The translations under genes were made by a program, and so were the position numbers. From Nonomuraea pusilla (lineage in GTDB: Bacteria; Actinomycetota; Actinomycetes; Streptosporangiales; Streptosporangiaceae), in NCBI RefSeq assembly GCF_900109355.1, contig NZ_FOBF01000015.1:166682-230681 (forward strand): a stretch of 64,000 nt of DNA. Direction: 5' to 3'. Below the pieces are notes generated by a model, which was not told the origin of the DNA, ran no database searches, and worked only from the letters and a program-made list of their open reading frames with translations. Position 1 is the first letter of the stretch. Every line of letters starts with the position of its first letter. This document shows, piece by piece, positions 26,484 to 35,951 of this stretch.

Positions 26484-28661
26484 ATGACGATCGACACTCC
26501 GCGTACGGACGGAGCTCTGGCGAGGCTGGCCCGCTTCTGTTACCAGCGGCGCCGCCTGGTCCTCCTGGCCTGGATCGCCGGCGTGATCGCCGTGGCGTTC
26601 GCCGGCTTCGGCTACGGCGCCGCCCCCGACAACGACTTCTCCGGCGGGGACTCCGGCTCCGCCAGGGCACAGGCGCTGATCGAGAAGCACTTCCCGGAGC
26701 GGCAGGGGGACACCCTGACCCTCGCGATCAAGGCGGACAGGGGGATCGACGACCCCGCCGCCCGGCAGAAGGTCGAGAAGGTCCTCGCCGATCTCGCCGC
26801 CTCACCGGTGGTGGGACCGGTGACGTCGCCGTACCAGGACAAGAGCCTGGTGACGCCGGATCGCCGTATCGCCCGTACGACCATCCCGCTGACCAGTAAG
26901 GATGCGGACAAGGCGGCGGTCAAGCCCCTGGTGGAGCTGGTCAAGGACGCCTCCGGCGACGGCGTGACGCTGGCGCTGGGCGGGACCCAGGCGGAGAAGG
27001 CCGAGACGCCCGCGCAGGGTTCGTCCGAGATCGTGGGCCTCGTGGCGGCGGCGGTGATCCTGTTCATCGCCTTCGGGTCGCTGGTGGCGATGGGCCTGCC
27101 GATCGTGACCGCGCTGCTGGCGATCGCCGCCGGCATCGCCCTGACGAAGCTGGTGGGGCACCTGGTCCCCTCACCGGACTTCACCATGATCCTCGCGGCG
27201 ATGATCGGGCTGGGTGTCGGCATCGACTACGCGCTCTTCATCGTGACCCGCTACAAGGACTGCCTGCAGGCGGGCGACGAGCCCGAGACCGCCACGGTCA
27301 AGGCCATCACCACGGCCGGCCACGCCGTTCTGTTCGCCGGCACGACCGTCGTGATCGCGCTGATGGGCCTGGTCGTCATGGGACAGCGGCTGATGACCGG
27401 GGTGGCCGTCGCCACGTCGGTGATCGTGCTCGTCACGATGGTCGCCGCGGTGACCCTGCTGCCGGCGTTCCTGGGCTTCACCGGTCACAGGATCAACTCG
27501 CTGCGCCTGCCGCGCCGCGCGTCCCGCAGCCGGCAGGCCACCGGAGCCGCGGCCCGGGAGCGCCGCACCATCGCCGAGCGCTGGGCCGGCATGGTGCAGC
27601 GCAGGCCGCTGGTGTCCGCGGTGCTGGCCGGCGGGGTCCTGCTGGTGCTGGCCGCCCCCACGCTGTCGATGCGGCTGAGCAACCCGGACGCCAGCGTCCA
27701 GCCCCGCGACAGGAGCAGCTACACCTCGTACGAGATCCTCTCCGAGGGCTTCGGCCCCGGCTACGGCGCACCCCTGATCTTCGCCGCCGAGGTCGGCTCA
27801 GGACAGACCGATCTGCGTCCCGTCGTCGAAGCGGTCAGCAGGACCGACGGCATCGCGTACGCCACGCCGCCCCAGGTCAGCAAGGACGGGAAGGCCGCGA
27901 TCTTCATGGCCTTCCCCAAGACCGGGTACCAGGACGAGGCCACCGCCGACCTGGTGCACCGCCTGCGTGACGACGTGCTGCCCGGGGCGCCCGGCGGCGA
28001 AGGGGTCCAGGTCGGCGGCCCGAACGCCGGCACGATCGACATGGCCGACGACATCAGCTCGCGCCTGCCCCTGATGATCGCGGTCGTCATCGCGGTGTCC
28101 CTGGTGCTGCTGACCGCGCTGGTCCGGTCGGTGACGATCGCGCTGCAGGCCGCCGTCATGAACCTGCTGTCGATCGGCGCCGCCTACGGCGTGCTGGTCG
28201 CGGTCGTCCAGTGGGGCTGGCTGGGCTCGGCCCTCGGCTTCCCCACCGCCATGCCGATCTCGACCTGGGTGCCGATGATGATCTTCCCGGTGCTGTTCGG
28301 CCTGTCCATGGACTACGAGGTCTTCCTGATCTCGCGGGTCCGTGAGGAGTACGAGCGCACCGGCGACACCCGGGCGGCCGTCACCCGCGGGATGGCGCGG
28401 ACCGCCAAGGTCATCACGGCCGCGGCCGCCATCATGGTCGCCGTCTTCACCACCTCGCTGCTCGGCCCCGACGTCGCGGTCAAGCAGGGCGGCCTGGGCA
28501 TGGCCGTCGCCGTGCTCATCGACGCCACCATCATCCGGATGATCCTCGTCCCCGCGGTGATGGAACTGTGCGGCAAGGCCAACTGGTGGATGCCCGGACG
28601 CCGGTCACCGAAGGTCACCCCGGCTCCCCGGGCCGAGATCCCGGAGGAGGCCGGAGTCTGA
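26484..28661 (+). CDS. MMPL/RND-family exporter
   Basis: A 725-residue actinobacterial MMPL transporter with about 12 helices in two halves. Features are an N-terminal helix (RRLVLLAWIAGVIAVAF) and a first extracytoplasmic loop (FSGGDSGSARAQALIEKHFP). GLGVGIDYALFIVTRYKD (about residue 245) and GLSMDYEVFLISRVREEY (about 620) carry the proton-relay acidic residues of helices 4 and 10. Substrates of relatives are lipids, siderophores or drugs. The ATG at 26484 has AAGGAGAAG upstream; an in-frame ATG at 26451 would overlap the short leader frame. A LysR gene follows on the same strand. Confidence 0.92.
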   Translation: MTIDTPRTDGALARLARFCYQRRRLVLLAWIAGVIAVAFAGFGYGAAPDNDFSGGDSGSARAQALIEKHFPERQGDTLTLAIKADRGIDDPAARQKVEKVLADLAASPVVGPVTSPYQDKSLVTPDRRIARTTIPLTSKDADKAAVKPLVELVKDASGDGVTLALGGTQAEKAETPAQGSSEIVGLVAAAVILFIAFGSLVAMGLPIVTALLAIAAGIALTKLVGHLVPSPDFTMILAAMIGLGVGIDYALFIVTRYKDCLQAGDEPETATVKAITTAGHAVLFAGTTVVIALMGLVVMGQRLMTGVAVATSVIVLVTMVAAVTLLPAFLGFTGHRINSLRLPRRASRSRQATGAAARERRTIAERWAGMVQRRPLVSAVLAGGVLLVLAAPTLSMRLSNPDASVQPRDRSSYTSYEILSEGFGPGYGAPLIFAAEVGSGQTDLRPVVEAVSRTDGIAYATPPQVSKDGKAAIFMAFPKTGYQDEATADLVHRLRDDVLPGAPGGEGVQVGGPNAGTIDMADDISSRLPLMIAVVIAVSLVLLTALVRSVTIALQAAVMNLLSIGAAYGVLVAVVQWGWLGSALGFPTAMPISTWVPMMIFPVLFGLSMDYEVFLISRVREEYERTGDTRAAVTRGMARTAKVITAAAAIMVAVFTTSLLGPDVAVKQGGLGMAVAVLIDATIIRMILVPAVMELCGKANWWMPGRRSPKVTPAPRAEIPEEAGV

Positions 28662-28736
28662 CCCCTTGCGGAGAACGCGGGCGGCCTGCCGTGGCGGGGT
28701 GGCCGGCGCTCCAGGCGGCCGGGCGTGCAGCCGTTG

Positions 28737-28751
28737 ATATCCTGCGGTTAT
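28737..28751. promoter_or_regulatory. LysR-type box at the LysR start
   Basis: ATATCCTGCGGTTAT is an interrupted palindrome with a T-N11-A core. It overlaps the start codon of the LysR gene. The same layout recurs at 29621. Confidence 0.5.
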
Positions 28752-29637
28752 GGCTGAGCGGTTGAACCTGGAGGCGTTGCGGTACGCGCGGTCGGTGGCG
28801 CACGCCCGCTCGTTCTCGGCGGCCGCCCGCGCTCACGGCATCACGCAGCCCGCGCTGTCCAACGCGGTCGCCCGGCTGGAGGAGCGCCTCGGGGTGCGGC
28901 TGTTCGAGCGGTCCACCCGGGGCGTGACCTTGACCGCCGAGGCCGTCCGCCTGATTCCGCTGGTCGACACCGCCCTGTCGGCGCTCGACGCGATCACCGC
29001 CGAGGCGCGGCGGATGGCCGACCCGCAGACGCCCCGCATCCGCCTGGGCGTGTCCCCGCTGATCAGCCCCGACCTGGTCGCCCGCGCCTTCGGCGCCGTC
29101 CGCCGGCTGCCGATTCCCGGCGATCTGGTGCTGCGGGAGGCGAACATGGCCGACCTGCACGACGCGCTCACCGAGGGCGAACTCGACATCATCCTGATCC
29201 CGTCGGTGAACCCGCTGCCCCGCTTCGAGCACCGCGTCATCCACTCCGAGCAGGTCGTCGTGATCGACGCCCACGCGCAGGCGTCGTCGGCGCTGGAGCT
29301 GAGCGAAACCGCCGACGCGCAGTTCATCCTGGTTCCTGACGCCTGCGGCCTGACCCGCTTCACCACCCAGCTGTTCCGCGAGCACGACCTGCCGCTGCGC
29401 ACCTACCCGGGCGAGGCCGGCGGCTACCAGGTCCTGGAGCAGTGGGTCGGCCTCGGCCTGGGGGCGGCGATCCTGCCCGAGTCCAAGCTGTCCGACCCCG
29501 GCCTCACCGCCCGCCCGCTGGTCGACGGCGGCCTGCCGGTCGAGCTGTTCTACGAGGCCGTCTGGGACCCCACCTCACGCCACGCGGCCGACCTCAGCCG
29601 ACTCGCCGCCTCCCTCAGCGATAACCGGCGGCTATAG
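28750..29637 (+). CDS. LysR-family transcriptional regulator
   Basis: A 295-residue LTTR. The winged helix-turn-helix is at residues 5-65 (FSAAARAHGITQPALSNAVA, RLEERLGVRLFERSTRGVTL). The co-inducer domain occupies residues 90-290 (IRLGVSPLISPDLVARAFG, LVPDACGLTRFTTQLF). T-N11-A boxes overlap both its start and its stop codon, suggesting autoregulation and control of the downstream ABM-protein/MFS/amine oxidase genes. The upstream MMPL gene may also be a target. Confidence 0.9.
   Translation: MAERLNLEALRYARSVAHARSFSAAARAHGITQPALSNAVARLEERLGVRLFERSTRGVTLTAEAVRLIPLVDTALSALDAITAEARRMADPQTPRIRLGVSPLISPDLVARAFGAVRRLPIPGDLVLREANMADLHDALTEGELDIILIPSVNPLPRFEHRVIHSEQVVVIDAHAQASSALELSETADAQFILVPDACGLTRFTTQLFREHDLPLRTYPGEAGGYQVLEQWVGLGLGAAILPESKLSDPGLTARPLVDGGLPVELFYEAVWDPTSRHAADLSRLAASLSDNRRL
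29621..29635. promoter_or_regulatory. LysR-type box downstream of the LysR gene
   Basis: ATAACCGGCGGCTAT has the same ATA-N-CC-N3-GG-N-TAT form as the site at 28737. It overlaps the LysR stop and lies 110 bases before the next gene, a plausible promoter position. Confidence 0.5.
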
Positions 29638-29746
29638 CCGCATTCGCGGCGCCGGTCTACCGGTCCCTCGGTCACGGACATAGCGTCGGTGCACGGTCGC
29701 GGCCCCCGCCGCGGCCGCCGCATCCCGACCCGGAACGAGGAGACCC

Positions 29747-30028
29747 ATGGCCTACCTGCAGATCACCCTCGACGTCAGCGCCGACGACCGTGCCGCCGCC
29801 GCCGGCGTCTACCAGCGGTACAAGCAGCCGTTCCTGGACACGGTCCCGGGCGCCGAGAGCAAGGAGCTGCTGGTTCGCGACGAGGACGTGCAGGTCCTGC
29901 ACGGGTTCGCCACCGCCGCCGACGCGCAGGCGTACCTGTCCAGCGAGCTGTTCACCCAGGACGTCGTCACCGCCCTGCAGCCCTACCTGAACGCGGCTCC
30001 GGACGTGCGCGTCTACGAGACCGCCTGA
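29747..30028 (+). CDS. Small ABM/dimeric alpha-beta barrel protein
   Basis: A 93-residue protein with the ferredoxin-like layout of antibiotic-biosynthesis monooxygenase-type or related small barrels: MAYLQITLDVSADDRAAAAG, then VPGAESKELLVRDEDVQVLH. Catalytic residues are not obvious, so it may be a binding protein. A GAGGAG ribosome site precedes the ATG. It begins a probable three-gene operon with the MFS exporter and amine oxidase. Confidence 0.6.
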   Translation: MAYLQITLDVSADDRAAAAGVYQRYKQPFLDTVPGAESKELLVRDEDVQVLHGFATAADAQAYLSSELFTQDVVTALQPYLNAAPDVRVYETA

Positions 30029-30059
30029 CGCCGCCGCGTCGCGCGGACAAGGACTCCCC

Positions 30060-31352
30060 GTGCCCGAGCCCGAACACCTCGCCACCGCCGTCGCCCCGGC
30101 CCCGGCCGCGGACACCGTCCAGCGGCGCACGATGACCGTGCTGGTCCTCGCACAGATCATCGGCACCGTGGGGGTCGGCGTCGCACCCTCGATCGGCGTG
30201 CTGCTGGCCGGAGCGGTCACCGAGAACGAAGCGTGGGCGGGCCTGGCCCGCACCGCGAGCACGCTCGGCGCGGCGCTGCTCGGCCTGCCGCTGGGCACAC
30301 TCGCCGCCCGCCGGGGCCGCCGCGTCGCCCTCGCCGGCGGCTGGTGGACGGCGGCCGCCGGCGGCGCGGTGCTGGTCGCCGCGGCCCAGTGGAGCCTGGT
30401 CGTCCCGCTCTTCGCCGGCCTGCTGCTGATCGGTGTCGGCCTGGCGGTGAGCCTGCAGTCGCGGTTCGCGGCCACCGACCTCGCGCAGCCGCACCACAAG
30501 GCCCGATCGCTGGCCCTGGTCGTCTGGGTGGGCACCCTCGGCTCCGTGCTCGGCCCGAACCTGGGCGCGCCCGGCGAGGTCATCGGCGCCGCCACCGGCC
30601 TCACCGTGTACGCCGCCGCCTTCCTCATCGCCGCGGTCTGCCTGGCCGTCGCCGGTCTGATCGTGTTCGTGTGGCTGCGTCCCGACCCGCTGCTGTTCCT
30701 CAGGCAGGCCGCGCCGGCGTCGCCCACGGGGCCTGGCGGCAAGCGGCCGGGCCGCGTCCGGCAGGTGCTCGCCGAACTGCGCGTCAACCAGCGGGCCCAG
30801 GTGGCGGTGCTCGCGATCCTCACCGCCCAGGTGGTCATGGTCGCGATCATGACCATGACGCCGGTCCACCTCACCCACCAGGGCGGCTCGATCACCGTCG
30901 TCGGCATCACGATCAGCCTGCACGTCGCCGGCATGTACGCCCCCTCCCCGCTCGTCGGCCTGATCGCCGACCGGTACGGTCACCGGGTCGCGATCAGCGC
31001 CGGGCTCGGCGTCCTCGCCGCCTCGCTCCTGATCGGCGCGCTGCAGCCCGACGACACCGGCTGGATCATCGCGTCGCTGGTCCTGCTGGGTGTCGGCTGG
31101 TCCTTCGTCAACGTCGCCGGGTCAGCGCTGTTCAGCACCGCCGTCTCCGCCGAGACCCGGGCCTCGTCCCAGGGCGGCGTCGACGCGCTGTCGAACCTCT
31201 TCGGCGCGGCCGCCGCGTTCGCGGCCGGGCCGCTGCTGGCCGTCAGCGGGTTCTCCCTGCTGTGCGTCCTGGCCCTCGTCGCGCTCGTCCCGCTGACCGT
31301 CCTCATGGCAGGGCTGATGGCCGGCCGTGCCCTCACCCGCCAGAGCGCGTGA
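30060..31352 (+). CDS. MFS transporter
   Basis: A 430-residue, twelve-helix major facilitator. The loop 2-3 motif LPLGTLAARRGRRVALAG is visible near residue 80. A cytoplasmic central loop (PGGKRPGRVRQVLAELRVN) separates the halves, and LIADRYGHRVAISAG repeats the motif in the second half. It starts with GTG at 30060, 31 bases after the previous gene. Probably a drug or metabolite exporter; the substrate is unknown. Confidence 0.88.
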   Translation: MPEPEHLATAVAPAPAADTVQRRTMTVLVLAQIIGTVGVGVAPSIGVLLAGAVTENEAWAGLARTASTLGAALLGLPLGTLAARRGRRVALAGGWWTAAAGGAVLVAAAQWSLVVPLFAGLLLIGVGLAVSLQSRFAATDLAQPHHKARSLALVVWVGTLGSVLGPNLGAPGEVIGAATGLTVYAAAFLIAAVCLAVAGLIVFVWLRPDPLLFLRQAAPASPTGPGGKRPGRVRQVLAELRVNQRAQVAVLAILTAQVVMVAIMTMTPVHLTHQGGSITVVGITISLHVAGMYAPSPLVGLIADRYGHRVAISAGLGVLAASLLIGALQPDDTGWIIASLVLLGVGWSFVNVAGSALFSTAVSAETRASSQGGVDALSNLFGAAAAFAAGPLLAVSGFSLLCVLALVALVPLTVLMAGLMAGRALTRQSA

Positions 31353-31419
31353 ACCCGCGCGCCCGGCGGTCACCGTCCTGACCACGCGTGACATCCCTCG
31401 GCCCAGAAGGGAGGCGGAC

Positions 31420-32484
31420 ATGCCGCCTCACACCTCGCACGACGTCGTCGTGGTCGGCGCCGGCCCGGCCGGCCTCACCGCGGCGGCCGCCCTGCACGCG
31501 GCCGGGCTCGACACGGTGTGCGTGGAGGCGCGCGACCGCAGCGGAGGCCGGCTCGCCACCACCGACGACGGACTCGACCTCGGCGCCACCTGGTTCTGGG
31601 ACGGCGAACCGCTCGTCGCCGCGCTCGCCCGCCGGCTCGGTGTGGACGTCTTCGAGCAGCACCGCGCGGGTGACGCGCTCGCGCAGCACCCCACCGGCAC
31701 GCGGCGGGTCACCGGCAACCCGATCGACGTACCGGCCTACCGGTACCGGCCGGGCGCCGCGGCACTGACCTCCGGCCTCGCGGCCCGGCTTCCGGCCGCC
31801 GCGCTGCGGCTCTCGACCCCGGTCACGGGCATCCGCAGGAACGGCGACACGGTCGAGGTGCGTACGGTCGCCGGGCGTCTGGACGCCGGCCAGATCGTGC
31901 TGGCGATCCCACCGGCGCTCGCCATGGCGAGCATCGACTTCCACGGCGGGCTGGAGCCGGAGGCGGCGCGTCTGGCCGAGGCCACCCCGGTCTGGATGGG
32001 CGGCGTCGTCAAGGTCGTCGCCGCCTACCGTGCCCCGTTCTGGCGGGCCGCGGGCCTGGCGGGAGCGGCCGTCAGCTGGACCGGCCCGCTGCGGGAGATC
32101 CACGACATGTCGGGGCCGGACGGCACGCCGGCCGCCCTGTTCGGGTTCGCCCCCGCCGCTGCCGCCGGTCCAGGATTCGCGGCGGCCGTGACCGCCCAGC
32201 TGGCCCGGCTGTTCGGCGAGGAGGCGGCACAGCCGCAAGCGCTGCACGTCCGGGACTGGAGCGCCGAACGGTGGACCTCGCCGCCCGGCGGGCACCGCCT
32301 GACGGACCACGGCCTGTTCGGGCATCCGCTCTACCAGCGGCCCGCCCTGGCCGGCCGGTTGCACTGGGCGTCGACCGAGACCGCCCCCCGCCACGCCGGC
32401 CACGTCGAAGGCGCCCTCCTGGCCGGCGAACGGGCCGCACGCGCCGTCCTCGCCGCCCCTGCCCGGAGGCCGGCGAGGCGGTGA
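31420..32484 (+). CDS. Flavin monoamine oxidase family protein
   Basis: A 354-residue FAD enzyme. The Rossmann motif VVVVGAGPAGLTAAAALHAA is at residues 8-27, followed by EARDRSGGRLATTDDGLDLG (the second FAD-binding GGR motif). The C-terminal FAD segment LHWASTETAPRHAGHVEGAL gives the amine oxidase signature. GAAGGGAGG precedes the ATG. It is somewhat shorter than classical amine oxidases (about 450 residues). It would oxidise an amine or unsaturated substrate in the cytoplasm. Confidence 0.85.
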   Translation: MPPHTSHDVVVVGAGPAGLTAAAALHAAGLDTVCVEARDRSGGRLATTDDGLDLGATWFWDGEPLVAALARRLGVDVFEQHRAGDALAQHPTGTRRVTGNPIDVPAYRYRPGAAALTSGLAARLPAAALRLSTPVTGIRRNGDTVEVRTVAGRLDAGQIVLAIPPALAMASIDFHGGLEPEAARLAEATPVWMGGVVKVVAAYRAPFWRAAGLAGAAVSWTGPLREIHDMSGPDGTPAALFGFAPAAAAGPGFAAAVTAQLARLFGEEAAQPQALHVRDWSAERWTSPPGGHRLTDHGLFGHPLYQRPALAGRLHWASTETAPRHAGHVEGALLAGERAARAVLAAPARRPARR

Positions 32485-32678
32485 ACTCCGGCACCGGCGA
32501 CCGCGCCCGGCCTGACGGGAACCGGCGAGCGGCCGTCACGCTCGGGCGCCGCGCGGCGGGATCCCGTCGAGGAGATCGGCCAGGAGCCGGTCGGCGAACT
32601 CGGTGCTCAGCGGCTGCTCCGGCGTCAACAGCCTGCGCGGTGAGGTCGGCCCGGACGTCGCCGGTGTCGGGGGCTTGA

Positions 32679-33656
32679 TCAATGGGCGGAGCCCAGCTCC
32701 ACCTGGGCCCTGGTCAGCGCGGCCTCCCGGATCTGCTTGTACTGACCGATCTGCGGCTCCCACTCTTCGGGCACCTGCTGCTGGTAATGAGCGAACCGGG
32801 CACGTTCGACCCGCGACTTACCGGTCTGGACACTGCATTCGGCGTCCGCCGTGGCGATGCGGATCTCCTCGGGATGCGCTTTCTGACGCGACGCGTTCTT
32901 GTCCTCGTAGAGTTTCACGGCCGCTCCCACCGCGTCTCTCCACACCTTGAACGGAAAGCCCTTGGAGTTCATGCATCGACGCCAGGGCTCGGCGGCCGCG
33001 ACCACCTGGGGATCTTTTTCCCACCGGTCCTTCAGCGGAATACCCAGCCCGTTCATCACTCCGCTGACCCGGATGTACGTCTGAAGGTCTCCGTAAAGCT
33101 CGTTGTACGCCTCCCCGATGCAGCCCTCCGAGGGGATCGCCACCCTCGCGATGCCGGGCAGGTTCGCCTCCGCGCGGCCGCCGCCTCCTTGCATGGCCCG
33201 GTTCCAGGCCTGCTGCCGGGCGGGCGGGAGGGAGCTCACGAAACTGTTCGGGTCCTTGGGCGCGGCCTGCCTGCCCGGCTCACGGTTGAACCCGTATCCC
33301 TCTCGCCGGCTCTTCGTGACGTCGTCGTTCGTGAGGTCCATCCGGAACTGGCCACCCCACTGCTTTCTCGCCATCTCCGAGGAACTCGTGCCGGCGCTGG
33401 AAAGGTGGTAGGTGAAACCGTTCATGGCCATGCAGCGCGCGATCTTCACCTGCAGTGCCCTGTCGAGGATTCTCTGTTCGTCATAACTGCCGTAAGCGGC
33501 CATGAACGTCACTTCCGCGCCCGTCGCCTGGCCGGCCGGAGCAGACGGTGACGGACGCGCGGCCCCGGGCGACGCGCCGGCATGAGAGCATGCGGCCAGC
33601 AGGAGAACGCACGCCGTGCCGATGATGCCCGAGGCGGACATCGAAAGTCTCTTCAT
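32679..33656 (-). CDS. Secreted lipoprotein of unknown function
   Basis: A 325-residue lipoprotein: signal SASGIIGTACVLLLAACSHA with the lipobox Cys at about residue 24, then a Ser/Pro/Ala-rich linker. The mature domain has KIARCMAMNGFTYHLS and WRRCMNSKGFPFKVW, two CMxxxGF elements, plus two further cysteines (EGCIGEA, DAECSVQ). This suggests two disulfides. The pattern occurs in many actinomycete lipoproteins of unknown function. The ATG at 33656 is chosen because the signal peptide begins there. Confidence 0.75.
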   Translation of the reverse strand: MKRLSMSASGIIGTACVLLLAACSHAGASPGAARPSPSAPAGQATGAEVTFMAAYGSYDEQRILDRALQVKIARCMAMNGFTYHLSSAGTSSSEMARKQWGGQFRMDLTNDDVTKSRREGYGFNREPGRQAAPKDPNSFVSSLPPARQQAWNRAMQGGGGRAEANLPGIARVAIPSEGCIGEAYNELYGDLQTYIRVSGVMNGLGIPLKDRWEKDPQVVAAAEPWRRCMNSKGFPFKVWRDAVGAAVKLYEDKNASRQKAHPEEIRIATADAECSVQTGKSRVERARFAHYQQQVPEEWEPQIGQYKQIREAALTRAQVELGSAH

Positions 33657-33870
33657 CGATCCCTGTCGTCCGACGGCTTCTCGCCTCATGCCTGTTCGCG
33701 CATCCTCGCCGCCGGGGTTCAGATAATTCCCCGCATAATACGAGATCTCTCTGCCGAGCGGCGGCGGCCGATCCTGACATTCGTCATCTCCAGCGCGTCG
33801 TGGAAGTCATCCGGATGTGGTGTTTCCATCCACTACCTCGGCCTATCCCGGGTTCAGGATGCTTGTCGGC

Positions 33871-35319
33871 ATGAAGAAGGCCATAGGGACAGTCCTCTTG
33901 AGCACGGTGCTACTCGTCGGATGCGGCACGGCCGACCAGGCCGCGCAACCGTCGGGCGCGATCGCGTGGAGCACGTGCACCGACCTCATGGGCCCGGACG
34001 GCAAGCCGGCACCACCCGCCCCCGGCATCGAGTGCGGCAAGCTCCAGGTCCCCCTCGACCACGCCGAGCCGGACGGCGAGAAGATCGGCCTTGCGCTCAT
34101 CCGCGTCAAGGCGACCGGCGAACGCCTCGGCTCGCTGGTCTTCAACTTCGGCGGCCCCGGCGCGTCCGGCGTGGACACGCTGGCCCAGGCCTCCAGGGCG
34201 TTCGGGAACCTGGGCACCCGCTACGACCTGGTCAGCTTCGACCCGCGCGGCGTCGAACGCAGCTCCGGCGTCAAGTGCGGCGGCCAGATCGCCAAGCTGC
34301 TCGCCGCGACGACCGAGCCCGACGGCGACCGGCTGGCCGGAGAGTTCGCGGCGGCGTGCCGGCAGGACTCGGGCAAGCTGCTGCCGTACGTCGGCACCGT
34401 GAACGCCGCCAAGGACCTCGACCTGCTCAGGGCCGCGCTCGGCGACAAGAAGCTCAACTACTTCGGCTTCTCGTACGGCACCCACCTCGGCGCCGTGTAC
34501 GCCACCCGGTTCCCCAGGAACGTCGGCCGCTTCGTCCTGGACAGCGCCTTCGACCCCACGGTCACCTGGGAGCAGCGGGCGGTGACGCAGGCGAAGGGCT
34601 TCGACCACGCGTTCCGGGCGTTCGCCGAGGACTGCGTGGCGCAGGGCTGCGAGCTGGGCGCCGACCCCGCCGCCGTCGAGAAGGCGGTCGTGGGCCTGCT
34701 CGGCGGGCTCAAGGACAAACCGCTCAAGGTGGGAGACCGGGAGCTCACGTACGGGCTGGGGCAGCTCGGCGTCCTCACCCCGCTCTACACCAAGGCGACC
34801 TGGCAGGTGCTGGAGCAGGCCGCCGCGGCGGCGATCAAGGGCAACGGCGAGGCGCTGCTCATGCTTGCGGACGCGTACACCGGGCGCAGGGCGGACGGGA
34901 CGTACGGGACGATGATGACGAGCCTGCAGGCGATCAGCTGCGCCGACACCTCCGAGCGGCCCACCGCCGCCCAGGCCGCCAAGGTCAACGACCGGGTGGA
35001 GAAGATCTTCCCGGTCCTGTCAGCCGAAGGGTCGGGCGCTCCCTGCGCCCACTGGCCGGTGCCGGGCGACGACGCGGCCAAGCACATCGACGCGACCGGC
35101 TCCGCACCCATCGTGGTCGTCGGCGGCAAGGGCGACCCGGCCACGCCCTACCAGTGGGCGACCCGGCTCACGGCCCAGCTCAGGACGGGCGTCCTGGTGA
35201 CGTACGAGGGCGAGGGCCACGGGGCCTACCTGACGGGTGACGCGTGCGTCATGCGGACGGTCGACGCGTACGTGCTGGAGGGCAAGGTGCCCACCACGTC
35301 CACCACCTGCGCGGCCTGA
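33871..35319 (+). CDS. Secreted alpha/beta hydrolase of the tripeptidyl-aminopeptidase (S33) type
   Basis: A 482-residue lipoprotein with signal MKKAIGTVLLSTVLLVGCGT and a lipidated Cys. The hydrolase fold shows the oxyanion loop FNFGGPGASGVDTL near residue 90, FDPRGVERS, nucleophile elbow GFSYGTHLGAVYA near 200, acid in GGKGDPATPYQWA and His in GEGHGAYLTGDACV. Family relatives (SCO-type TAP proteases) release N-terminal tripeptides. The start at 33871 fits the signal peptide; longer in-frame starts do not. It is divergent from the lipoprotein gene at 32679-33656. Confidence 0.88.
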   Translation: MKKAIGTVLLSTVLLVGCGTADQAAQPSGAIAWSTCTDLMGPDGKPAPPAPGIECGKLQVPLDHAEPDGEKIGLALIRVKATGERLGSLVFNFGGPGASGVDTLAQASRAFGNLGTRYDLVSFDPRGVERSSGVKCGGQIAKLLAATTEPDGDRLAGEFAAACRQDSGKLLPYVGTVNAAKDLDLLRAALGDKKLNYFGFSYGTHLGAVYATRFPRNVGRFVLDSAFDPTVTWEQRAVTQAKGFDHAFRAFAEDCVAQGCELGADPAAVEKAVVGLLGGLKDKPLKVGDRELTYGLGQLGVLTPLYTKATWQVLEQAAAAAIKGNGEALLMLADAYTGRRADGTYGTMMTSLQAISCADTSERPTAAQAAKVNDRVEKIFPVLSAEGSGAPCAHWPVPGDDAAKHIDATGSAPIVVVGGKGDPATPYQWATRLTAQLRTGVLVTYEGEGHGAYLTGDACVMRTVDAYVLEGKVPTTSTTCAA

Positions 35320-35356
35320 CCGTCCTCGGAGTTCGGCGGCGTTGGACCGAATGTAG

Positions 35357-35385
35357 TGGATCGGTTACTGTACGCAAGCGATCCA
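35357..35385. promoter_or_regulatory. Inverted repeat in a promoter region
   Basis: TGGATCG and CGATCCA are separated by 15 bases, 24 bases before the next start codon. TACTGT between them could be a -10 element. Probable operator, with no regulator assigned. Confidence 0.4.
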
Positions 35386-35408
35386 TGTCCTCCGGAGAAG
35401 GAGCTCAC

Positions 35409-35927
35409 ATGCGGGCCTTCCGCCGAACCCTCACCAGTTCCATAGCGGCGGTTTCAGCGAGCACGCTGTTCACGGCCGCCCCACCCGCCGACGCCACGGC
35501 GGCCAGTTCCCCGTGCGGCAACGGGCCCTGGCCCGGGTGGCACAACCCCCTCATCAACGGGTTGACGGACATCACGGAAGTGGCCAATCAAACATCGCAC
35601 GAGGTACAGGTCAAGGACGGAGAGAACCCAGACATCCATTTCACCGTCCCAGCCGGCGGCAAATGGACCGGTTCGATGTGGGTCCCCTGGGTCGGCCGCC
35701 AGAACGAGATGCGGAAGAGCATCACCATCACGTGGGGGAACCGGACTCGCTACTGGATGTTCCAGACATTCGGCGGGTCCGACCAGGGGGACATCAAGTG
35801 CAGCGCGACGGGCGGCTTCGAGATCAGCGGCCGCGTGTCCTCCGACGCCGTCGAAGGCGGCAAGAAGAGGCTCGTCATCCGCGACAACGACACACTCTTC
35901 CTGGAGTGGATCAGCGGCGCCCCCTGA
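35409..35927 (+). CDS. Secreted protein of unknown function
   Basis: A 172-residue exported protein with a signal peptide (RRTLTSSIAAVSASTLFTAA) and predicted cleavage near ADATAAS. The mature part is beta-rich, with many polar aromatic segments (WTGSMWVPWVGRQNEMRKSI, TWGNRTRYWMFQTFG) and two cysteines that could pair. It resembles small secreted beta-sandwich proteins, but no family is recognised. A GAAGGAG ribosome site precedes the ATG. Confidence 0.65.
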   Translation: MRAFRRTLTSSIAAVSASTLFTAAPPADATAASSPCGNGPWPGWHNPLINGLTDITEVANQTSHEVQVKDGENPDIHFTVPAGGKWTGSMWVPWVGRQNEMRKSITITWGNRTRYWMFQTFGGSDQGDIKCSATGGFEISGRVSSDAVEGGKKRLVIRDNDTLFLEWISGAP

Positions 35928-35951
35928 ACCAGGTCCGACCGCTGACCCCCG

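Noticed and set aside
32536..32763. 75-residue minus-strand frame ending RRLLTPEQPLSTEFADRLLA
   Set aside because: The end looks like the tail of a TetR regulator, but the upstream part is not protein-like and there is no start or ribosome site. At most a tiny remnant.
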